Origin: Argentina anserina | Lineage: Eukaryota > Streptophyta > Magnoliopsida > Rosales > Rosaceae | Assembly: GCF_933775445.1 (NCBI RefSeq) | Contig: NW_026089428.1 | Span: 248,001 to 312,000, forward strand | DNA length: 64,000 nt | Direction: 5' to 3' | Shown: positions 50,488-61,500 of the stretch, in pieces | Layout of the letters: the number at the start of each line of letters is the position of its first letter | How positions within the stretch are numbered: the first letter of the stretch is position 1 | Notes under the pieces: generated by a model | The model's database searches: none | What the model was told of the DNA's origin: nothing | What the model saw: only the letters and a program-made list of their open reading frames with translations | Position numbers and translations under genes: made by a program

Positions 50488-53400
50488 ATGCGAGTTTCTA
50501 TTGAATTTGAGAGTTTTGCAAGTGTGGGAGTGTGTTTCTTTCAAACTGAGTATCTTTACATCGTTTGCGTATCTTTACTATTCCAATTGTGTATCTTTAC
50601 ATCGTTTGCGTATCTTTACTATTCCAATTGTGTATCTTTTCATTTCTCGTTTGAGTATCTTTCTGTAAGGCTTCTGATGCGAGTTTCTATTGTATTTGAG
50701 AGTTTTGCAAGTGTGGGAGTGTGTTTCATTCAAACTGAGTATCTTTACATCGTTTGCGTATCTTTACTATTCCAATTGTGTATCTTTACATCGTTTGCGT
50801 ATCTTTACTATTCCAATTGTGTATCTTTTCATTTCTCGTCTGAGTATCTTTCTGTAAGGGTTTTGATGCGAGTTTCTATTGTATTTGAGAGTTTTGCAAG
50901 TGTGGGAGTGTGTTTCATTCAAACTGAGTATCTTTACATCGTTTGCGTATCTTTCCTATTCCAATTGTGTATCTTTACATCGTTTGCGTATCTTTACTAT
51001 TCCAACTGTGTATCTTTTCATTTCTCGTTTGAGTATCTTTCTGTAAGGCTTCTGATGCGAGTTTCTATTGTATTTCAGAGTTTTGCAAGTGTGGGAGTGT
51101 GTTTCTTTCAAATTGAGTATCTTTACATAGTTTGCGTATCTTTCCTATTCCAATTGTGTATCTTTACATCGTTTGCGTATCTTTACTATTCCAATTGTGT
51201 ATCTTTTCATTTCTCGTTTGAGTATCTTTCTGTAAGGCTTCTGATGCGAGTTTCTATTGTATTTAGGAGTTTTGCAAGTGTGGGAGTGGGTTTCTTTCAA
51301 ACTGAGTATCTTTACATCGTTTGCGTATCTTTACTATTCCAATTGTGTATCTTTACATCGTTTGCGTATCTTTACTATTCCAATTGTGTATCTTTTCATT
51401 TCTCGTTTGAGTATCTTTCTGTAAGGCTTCTGATGCGAGTTTCTATTGTATTTCAGAGTTTTGCAAGTGTGGGAGTGTGTTTCATTAAAACTGAGTATCT
51501 TTACATCGTTTGCGTATCTTTACTATTCCAATTGTGTATCTTTACATCGTTTGCGTATCTTTACTATTCCAATTGTGTATCTTTTCATTTCTCGTTTGAG
51601 TATCTTTCTGTAAGGGTTTTGATGCGAGTTTCTATTGTATTTGAGAGTTTTGCAAGTGTGGGAGTGTGTTTCATTCAAACTGAGTATCTTTACATCGTTT
51701 GCGTATCTTTCCTATTCCAATTGTGTATCTTTACATCGTTTGCGTATCTTTACTATTCCAACTGTGTATCTTTTCATTTCTCGTTTGAGTATCTTTCTGT
51801 AAGGCTTCTGATGCGAGTTTCTATTGTATTTGAGAGTTTTGCAAGTGTGGGAGTGTGTTTCTTTCAAACTGAGTATCTTTACATTGTTTGCGTATCTTTC
51901 CTATTCCAATTGTGTATCTTTACATCGTTTGCGTATCTTTACTATTCCAATTGTGTATCTTTTCATTTCTCGTTTGAGTATCTTTCTGTAAGGCTTTCTG
52001 ATGCGAGTTTCTATTGAATTTGAGAGTTTTGCAAGTGTGGGAGTGTGTTTCTTTCAAACTGAGTATCTTTACATCGTTTGCGTATCTTTACTATTCCAAT
52101 TGTGTATCTTTACATCGTTTGCGTATCTTTACTATTCCAATTGTGTATCTTTTCATTTCTCGTTTGAGTATCTTTCTGTAAGGCTTCTGATGCGAGTTTC
52201 TATTGTATTTGAGAGTTTTGCAAGTGTGGGAGTGTGTTTCATTCAAACTGAGTATCTTTACATCGTTTGCGTATCTTTACTATTCCAATTGTGTATCTTT
52301 ACATCGTTTGCGTATCTTTACTATTCCAATTGTGTATCTTTTCATTTCTCGTTTGAGTATCTTTCTGTAAGGCTTTTGATGCGAGTTTCAATTGTATTTG
52401 AGAGTTTTGCAAGTGTGGGAGTGTGTTTCATTCAAACTGAGTATCTTTACATCGTTTGCGTATCTTTCCTATTCCAATTGTGTATCTTTACATCGTTTGC
52501 GTATCTTTACTATTCCAATTGTGTATCTTTTCATTTCTCGTTTGAGTATCTTTCTGTAAGGCTTCTGATGCGAGTTTCTATTGTATTTGAGAGTTTTGCA
52601 AGTGTGGGAGTGTGTTTCTTTCAAATTGAGTATCTTTACATAGTTTGCGTATCTTTCCTATTCCAATTGTGTATCTTTACATCGTTTGCGTATCTTTACT
52701 ATTCCAATTGTGTATCTTTTCATTTCTCGTTTGAGTATCTTTCTGTAAGGCTTCTGATGCGAGTTTCTATTGTATTTAGGAGTTTTGCAAGTGTGGGAGT
52801 GGGTTTCTTTCAAACTGAGTATCTTTACATCGTTTGCGTATCTTTACTATTCCAATTGTGTATCTTTACATCGTTTGCGTATCTTTACTATTCCAATTGT
52901 GTATCTTTTCATTTCTCGTTTGAGTATCTTTCTGTAAGGCTTCTGATGCGAGTTTCTATTGTATTTCAGAGTTTTGCAAGTGTGGGAGTGTGTTTCATTC
53001 AAACTGAGTATCTTTACATCGTTTGCGTATCTTTCCTATTCCAATTGTGTATCTTTACATCGTTTGCGTATCTTTACTATTCCAACTGTGTATCTTTTCA
53101 TTTCTCGTTTGAGTATCTTTCTGTAAGGCTTCTGATGCGAGTTTCTATTGTATTTGAGAGTTTTGCAAGTGTGGGAGTGTGTTTCATTCAAACTGAGTAT
53201 CTTTACATAGTTTGCGTATCTTTCCTATTCCAATTGTGTATCTTTACATCGTTTGCGTATCTTTACTATTCCAATTGTGTATCTTTTCATTTCTCGTTTG
53301 AGTATCTTTCTGTAAGGCTTCTGATGCGAGTTTCTATTGTATTTGAGAGTTTTGCAAGTGTGGGAGTGTGTTTCATTCAAACTGAGTATCTTTACATCGT

Positions 53401-56400
53401 TTGCGTATCTTTACTATTCCAATTGTGTATCTTTTCATTTCTCGTTTGAGTATCTTTCTGTATGGTTTTCTGATGCGAGTTTCTATTGAATTTGAGAGTT
53501 TTGCAAGTGTGGGAGTGTGTTTCTTTCAAACTGAGTATCTTTACATCGTTTGCGTATCTTTACTATTCCAATTGTGTATCTTTACATCGTTTGCGTATCT
53601 TTACTATTCCAATTGTGTATCTTTTCATTTCTCGTTTGAGTATCTTTCTGTAAGGCTTCTGATGCGAGTTTCTATTGTATTTGAGAGTTTTGCAAGTGTG
53701 GGAGTGTGTTTCATTCAAACTGAGTATCTTTACATCGTTTGCGTATCTTTACTATTCCAATTGTGTATCTTTACATCGTTTGCGTATCTTTACTATTCCA
53801 ATTGTGTATCTTTTCATTTCTCGTTTGAGTATCTTTCTGTAAGGCTTTTGATGCGAGTTTCAATTGTATTTGAGAGTTTTGCAAGTGTGGGAGTGTGTTT
53901 CATTCAAACTGAGTATCTTTACATCGTTTGCGTATCTTTCCTATTCCAATTGTGTATCTTTACATCGTTTGCGTATCTTTACTATTCCAATTGTGTATCT
54001 TTTCATTTCTCGTTTGAGTATCTTTCTGTAAGGCTTCTGATGCGAGTTTCTATTGTATTTGAGAGTTTTGCAAGTGTGGGAGTGTGTTTCTTTCAAATTG
54101 AGTATCTTTACATCGTTTGCGTATCTTTACTATTCCAATTGTGTATCTTTACATCGTTTGCGTATCTTTACTATTCCAATTGTGTATCTTTTCATTTCTC
54201 GTTTGAGTATCTTTCTGTAAGGCTTTCTGATGCGAGTTTCTATTGAATTTGAGAGTTTTGGAAGTGTGGGAGTGTGTTTCTTTCAAACTGAGTATCTTTA
54301 CATCGTTTGCGTATCTTTACTATTCCAATTGTGTATCTTTTCATTTCTCGTTTGAGTATCTTTCTGTATGGTTTTCTGATGCGAGTTTCTATTGAATTTG
54401 AGAGTTTTGCAAGTGTGGGAGTGTGTTTCTTTCAAACTGAGTATCTTTACATCGTTTGCGTATCTTTACTATTCCAATTGTGTATCTTTTCATTTCTCGT
54501 TTGAGTATCTTTCTGTAAGGTTTTCTGATGCGAGTTTCTATTGAATTTGAGAGTTTTGCAAGTGTGGGAGTGTGTTTCTTTCAAACTGAGTATCTTTACA
54601 TCGTTTGCGTATCTTTACTATTCCAATTGTGTATCTTTACATCGTTTGCGTATCTTTACTATTCCAATTGTGTATCTTTTCATTTCTCGTTTGAGTATCT
54701 TTCTGTAAGGCTTTTGATGCGAGTTTCAATTGTATTTGAGAGTTTTGCAAGTGTGGGAGTGTGTTTCATTCAAACTGAGTATCTTTACATCGTTTGCGTA
54801 TCTTTCCTATTCCAATTGTGTATCTTTACATCGTTTGCGTATCTTTACTATTCCAATTGTGTATCTTTTCATTTCTCGTTTGAGTATCTTTCTGTAAGGC
54901 TTCTGATGCGAGTTTCTATTGTATTTGAGAGTTTTGCAAGTGTGGGAGTGTGTTTCATTCAAACTGAGTATCTTTACATCGTTTGCGTATCTTTCCTATT
55001 CCAATTGTGTATCTTTACATCGTTTGCGTATCTTTACTATTCCAATTGTGTATCTTTTCATTTCTCGTCTGAGTATCTTTCTGTAAGGGTTTTGATGCGA
55101 GTTTCTATTGTATTTGAGAGTTTTGCAAGTGTGGGAGTGTGTTTCTTTCAAATTGAGTATCTTTACATAGTTTGCGTATCTTTCCTATTCCAATTGTGTA
55201 TCTTTACATCGTTTGCGTATCTTTACTATTCCAATTGTGTATCTTTTCATTTCTCGTTTGAGTATCTTTCTGTAAGGCTTCTGATGCGAGTTTCTATTGT
55301 ATTTAGGAGTTTTGCAAGTGTGGGAGTGGGTTTCTTTCAAACTGAGTATCTTTACATCGTTTGCGTATCTTTACTATTCCAATTGTGTATCTTTACATCG
55401 TTTGCGTATCTTTACTATTCCAATTGTGTATCTTTTCATTTCTCGTTTGAGTATCTTTCTGTAAGGCTTCTGATGCGAGTTTCTATTGTATTTCAGAGTT
55501 TTGCAAGTGTGGGAGTGTGTTTCATTAAAACTGAGTATCTTTACATCGTTTGCGTATCTTTACTATTCCAATTGTGTATCTTTACATCGTTTGCGTATCT
55601 TTACTATTCCAATTGTGTATCTTTTCATTTCTCGTTTGAGTATCTTTCTGTAAGGGTTTTGATGCGAGTTTCTATTGTATTTGAGAGTTTTGCAAGTGTG
55701 GGAGTGTGTTTCATTCAAACTGAGTATCTTTACATCGTTTGCGTATCTTTCCTATTCCAATTGTGTATCTTTACATCGTTTGCGTATCTTTACTATTCCA
55801 ACTGTGTATCTTTTCATTTCTCGTTTGAGTATCTTTCTGTAAGGCTTCTGATGCGAGTTTCTATTGTATTTGAGAGTTTTGCAAGTGTGGGAGTGTGTTT
55901 CATTCAAACTGAGTATCTTTACATTGTTTGCGTATCTTTCCTATTCCAATTGTGTATCTTTACATCGTTTGCGTATCTTTACTATTCCAATTGTGTATCT
56001 TTTCATTTCTCGTTTGAGTATCTTTCTGTAAGGCTTTCTGATGCGAGTTTCTATTGAATTTGAGAGTTTTGCAAGTGTGGGAGTGTGTTTCTTTCAAACT
56101 GAGTATCTTTACATCGTTTGCGTATCTTTACTATTCCAATTGTGTATCTTTACATCGTTTGCGTATCTTTACTATTCCAATTGTGTATCTTTTCATTTCT
56201 CGTTTGAGTATCTTTCTGTAAGGCTTCTGATGCGAGTTTCTATTGTATTTGAGAGTTTTGCAAGTGTGGGAGTGTGTTTCATTCAAACTGAGTATCTTTA
56301 CATCGTTTGCGTATCTTTACTATTCCAATTGTGTATCTTTACATCGTTTGCGTATCTTTACTATTCCAATTGTGTATCTTTTCATTTCTCGTTTGAGTAT

Positions 56401-58567
56401 CTTTCTGTAAGGCTTTTGATGCGAGTTTCAATTGTATTTGAGAGTTTTGCAAGTGTGGGAGTGTGTTTCATTCAAACTGAGTATCTTTACATCGTTTGCG
56501 TATCTTTCCTATTCCAATTGTGTATCTTTACATCGTTTGCGTATCTTTACTATTCCAATTGTGTATCTTTTCATTTCTCGTTTGAGTATCTTTCTGTAAG
56601 GCTTCTGATGCGAGTTTCTATTGTATTTGAGAGTTTTGCAAGTGTGGGAGTGTGTTTCTTTCAAATTGAGTATCTTTACATAGTTTGCGTATCTTTCCTA
56701 TTCCAATTGTGTATCTTTACATCGTTTGCGTATCTTTACTATTCCAATTGTGTATCTTTTCATTTCTCGTTTGAGTATCTTTCTGTAAGGCTTCTGATGC
56801 GAGTTTCTATTGTATTTAGGAGTTTTGCAAGTGTGGGAGTGGGTTTCTTTCAAACTGAGTATCTTTACATCGTTTGCGTATCTTTACTATTCCAATTGTG
56901 TATCTTTACATCGTTTGCGTATCTTTACTATTCCAATTGTGTATCTTTTCATTTCTCGTTTGAGTATCTTTCTGTAAGGCTTCTGATGCGAGTTTCTATT
57001 GTATTTCAGAGTTTTGCAAGTGTGGGAGTGTGTTTCATTCAAACTGAGTATCTTTACATCGTTTGCGTATCTTTCCTATTCCAATTGTGTATCTTTACAT
57101 CGTTTGCGTATCTTTACTATTCCAACTGTGTATCTTTTCATTTCTCGTTTGAGTATCTTTCTGTAAGGCTTCTGATGCGAGTTTCTATTGTATTTGAGAG
57201 TTTTGCAAGTGTGGGAGTGTGTTTCATTCAAACTGAGTATCTTTACATAGTTTGCGTATCTTTCCTATTCCAATTGTGTATCTTTACATCGTTTGCGTAT
57301 CTTTACTATTCCAATTGTGTATCTTTTCATTTCTCGTTTGAGTATCTTTCTGTAAGGCTTCTGATGCGAGTTTCTATTGTATTTGAGAGTTTTGCAAGTG
57401 TGGGAGTGTGTTTCATTCAAACTGAGTATCTTTACATCGTTTGCGTATCTTTACTATTCCAATTGTGTATCTTTTCATTTCTCGTTTGAGTATCTTTCTG
57501 TAAGGTTTTCTGATGCGAGTTTCTATTGAATTTGAGAGTTTTGCAAGTGTGGGAGTGTGTTTCTTTCAAACTGAGTATCTTTACATCGTTTGCGTATCTT
57601 TACTATTCCAATTGTGTATCTTTACATCGTTTGCGTATCTTTACTATTCCAATTGTGTATCTTTTCATTTCTCGTTTGAGTATCTTTCTGTAAGGCTTCT
57701 GATGCGAGTTTCTATTGTATTTGAGAGTTTTGCAAGTGTGGGAGTGTGTTTCATTCAAACTGAGTATCTTTACATCGTTTGCGTATCTTTACTATTCCAA
57801 TTGTGTATCTTTACATCGTTTGCGTATCTTTACTATTCCAATTGTGTATCTTTTCATTTCTCGTTTGAGTATCTTTCTGTAAGGCTTTTGATGCGAGTTT
57901 CAATTGTATTTGAGAGTTTTGCAAGTGTGGGAGTGTGTTTCATTCAAACTGAGTATCTTTACATCGTTTGCGTATCTTTCCTATTCCAATTGTGTATCTT
58001 TACATCGTTTGCGTATCTTTACTATTCCAATTGTGTATCTTTTCATTTCTCGTTTGAGTATCTTTCTGTAAGGCTTCTGATGCGAGTTTCTATTGTATTT
58101 GAGAGTTTTGCAAGTGTGGGAGTGTGTTTCTTTCAAATTGAGTATCTTTACATCGTTTGCGTATCTTTACTATTCCAATTGTGTATCTTTACATCGTTTG
58201 CGTATCTTTACTATTCCAATTGTGTATCTTTTCATTTCTCGTTTGAGTATCTTTCTGTAAGGCTTTCTGATGCGAGTTTCTATTGAATTTGAGAGTTTTG
58301 GAAGTGTGGGAGTGTGTTTCTTTCAAACTGAGTATCTTTACATCGTTTGCGTATCTTTACTATTCCAATTGTGTATCTTTTCATTTCTCGTTTGAGTATC
58401 TTTCTGTATGGTTTTCTGATGCGAGTTTCTATTGAATTTGAGAGTTTTGCAAGTGTGGGAGTGTGTTTCATTCAAACTGAGTATCTTTACATCGTTTGCG
58501 TATCTTTCCTATTCCAATTGTGTATCTTTACATCGTTTGCGTATCTTTACTATTCCAATTGTGTATC
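50488..58567 (+). repeat. 4040-bp higher-order repeat, two main copies
   Basis: Copies at about 50488-54527 and 54528-58567, with the first few monomers of each shuffled. 4040 equals 3 x 148 plus 19 x 189 plus 5 single-base insertions (GGCTTTCTGATG, TATGGTTTTCTGATG and GGTTTTCTGATG monomers), so it is a 22-mer. Markers such as TTTAGGAG with GGGAGTGGGTTTC (51281 and 55321) are exactly 4040 bp apart. Confidence 0.82.
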
Positions 58568-61500
58568 TTTTCATTTCTCGTCTGAGTATCTTTCTGTAAG
58601 GGTTTTGATGCGAGTTTCTATTGTATTTGAGAGTTTTGCAAGTGTGGGAGTGTGTTTCTTTCAAATTGAGTATCTTTACATAGTTTGCGTATCTTTCCTA
58701 TTCCAATTGTGTATCTTTACATCGTTTGCGTATCTTTACTATTCCAATTGTGTATCTTTTCATTTCTCGTTTGAGTATCTTTCTGTAAGGCTTCTGATGC
58801 GAGTTTCTATTGTATTTAGGAGTTTTGCAAGTGTGGGAGTGGGTTTCTTTCAAACTGAGTATCTTTACATCGTTTGCGTATCTTTACTATTCCAATTGTG
58901 TATCTTTACATCGTTTGCGTATCTTTACTATTCCAATTGTGTATCTTTTCATTTCTCGTTTGAGTATCTTTCTGTAAGGCTTCTGATGCGAGTTTCTATT
59001 GTATTTCAGAGTTTTGCAAGTGTGGGAGTGTGTTTCATTAAAACTGAGTATCTTTACATCGTTTGCGTATCTTTACTATTCCAATTGTGTATCTTTACAT
59101 CGTTTGCGTATCTTTACTATTCCAATTGTGTATCTTTTCATTTCTCGTTTGAGTATCTTTCTGTAAGGGTTTTGATGCGAGTTTCTATTGTATTTGAGAG
59201 TTTTGCAAGTGTGGGAGTGTGTTTCATTCAAACTGAGTATCTTTACATCGTTTGCGTATCTTTCCTATTCCAATTGTGTATCTTTACATCGTTTGCGTAT
59301 CTTTACTATTCCAACTGTGTATCTTTTCATTTCTCGTTTGAGTATCTTTCTGTAAGGCTTCTGATGCGAGTTTCTATTGTATTTGAGAGTTTTGCAAGTG
59401 TGGGAGTGTGTTTCATTCAAACTGAGTATCTTTACATTGTTTGCGTATCTTTCCTATTCCAATTGTGTATCTTTACATCGTTTGCGTATCTTTACTATTC
59501 CAATTGTGTATCTTTTCATTTCTCGTTTGAGTATCTTTCTGTAAGGCTTTCTGATGCGAGTTTCTATTGAATTTGAGAGTTTTGCAAGTGTGGGAGTGTG
59601 TTTCTTTCAAACTGAGTATCTTTACATCGTTTGCGTATCTTTACTATTCCAATTGTGTATCTTTACATCGTTTGCGTATCTTTACTATTCCAATTGTGTA
59701 TCTTTTCATTTCTCGTTTGAGTATCTTTCTGTAAGGCTTTCTGATGCGAGTTTCTATTGAATTTGAGAGTTTTGGAAGTGTGGGAGTGTGTTTCTTTCAA
59801 ACTGAGTATCTTTACATCGTTTGCGTATCTTTACTATTCCAATTGTGTATCTTTTCATTTCTCGTTTGAGTATCTTTCTGTATGGTTTTCTGATGCGAGT
59901 TTCTATTGAATTTGAGAGTTTTGCAAGTGTGGGAGTGTGTTTCTTTCAAACTGAGTATCTTTACATCGTTTGCGTATCTTTACTATTCCAATTGTGTATC
60001 TTTTCATTTCTCGTTTGAGTATCTTTCTGTAAGGTTTTCTGATGCGAGTTTCTATTGAATTTGAGAGTTTTGCAAGTGTGGGAGTGTGTTTCTTTCAAAC
60101 TGAGTATCTTTACATCGTTTGCGTATCTTTACTATTCCAATTGTGTATCTTTACATCGTTTGCGTATCTTTACTATTCCAATTGTGTATCTTTTCATTTC
60201 TCGTTTGAGTATCTTTCTGTAAGGCTTTTGATGCGAGTTTCAATTGTATTTGAGAGTTTTGCAAGTGTGGGAGTGTGTTTCATTCAAACTGAGTATCTTT
60301 TCATTTCTCGTTTGAGTATCTTTCTGTAAGGCTTCTGATGCGAGTTTCTATTGTATTTGAGAGTTTTGCAAGTGTGGGAGTGTGTTTCATTCAAACTGAG
60401 TATCTTTACATCGTTTGCGTATCTTTACTATTCCAATTGTGTATCTTTACATCGTTTGCGTATCTTTACTATTCCAATTGTGTATCTTTTCATTTCTCGT
60501 TTGAGTATCTTTCTGTAAGGCTTTTGATGCGAGTTTCAATTGTATTTGAGAGTTTTGCAAGTGTGGGAGTGTGTTTCATTCAAACTGAGTATCTTTACAT
60601 CGTTTGCGTATCTTTCCTATTCCAATTGTGTATCTTTACATCGTTTGCGTATCTTTACTATTCCAATTGTGTATCTTTTCATTTCTCGTTTGAGTATCTT
60701 TCTGTAAGGCTTCTGATGCGAGTTTCTATTGTATTTGAGAGTTTTGCAAGTGTGGGAGTGTGTTTCTTTCAAATTGAGTATCTTTACATAGTTTGCGTAT
60801 CTTTCCTATTCCAATTGTGTATCTTTACATCGTTTGCGTATCTTTACTATTCCAATTGTGTATCTTTGCATTTCTCGTTTGAGTATCTTTCTGTAAGGCT
60901 TCTGATGCGAGTTTCTATTGTATTTAGGAGTTTTGCAAGTGTGGGAGTGGGTTTCTTTCAAACTGAGTATCTTTACATCGTTTGCGTATCTTTACTATTC
61001 CAATTGTGTATCTTTACATCGTTTGCGTATCTTTACTATTCCAATTGTGTATCTTTTCATTTCTCGTTTGAGTATCTTTCTGTAAGGCTTCTGATGCGAG
61101 TTTCTATTGTATTTCAGAGTTTTGCAAGTGTGGGAGTGTGTTTCATTCAAACTGAGTATCTTTACATCGTTTGCGTATCTTTCCTATTCCAATTGTGTAT
61201 CTTTACATCGTTTGCGTATCTTTACTATTCCAACTGTGTATCTTTTCATTTCTCGTTTGAGTATCTTTCTGTAAGGCTTCTGATGCGAGTTTCTATTGTA
61301 TTTGAGAGTTTTGCAAGTGTGGGAGTGTGTTTCATTCAAACTGAGTATCTTTACATAGTTTGCGTATCTTTCCTATTCCAATTGTGTATCTTTACATCGT
61401 TTGCGTATCTTTACTATTCCAATTGTGTATCTTTTCATTTCTCGTTTGAGTATCTTTCTGTAAGGCTTATGATGCGAGTTTCTATTGTATTTGAGAGTTT

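Noticed and set aside
50485..52017. Open frames up to 510 codons in the satellite, and 64-codon frames on the other strand
   Set aside because: 189 is divisible by three and the monomer lacks stops in some frames, so any run of monomers gives a long repetitive frame. They begin and end wherever the mix of 148- and 189-bp monomers or one-base insertions shifts phase, and no start context or domain is present.
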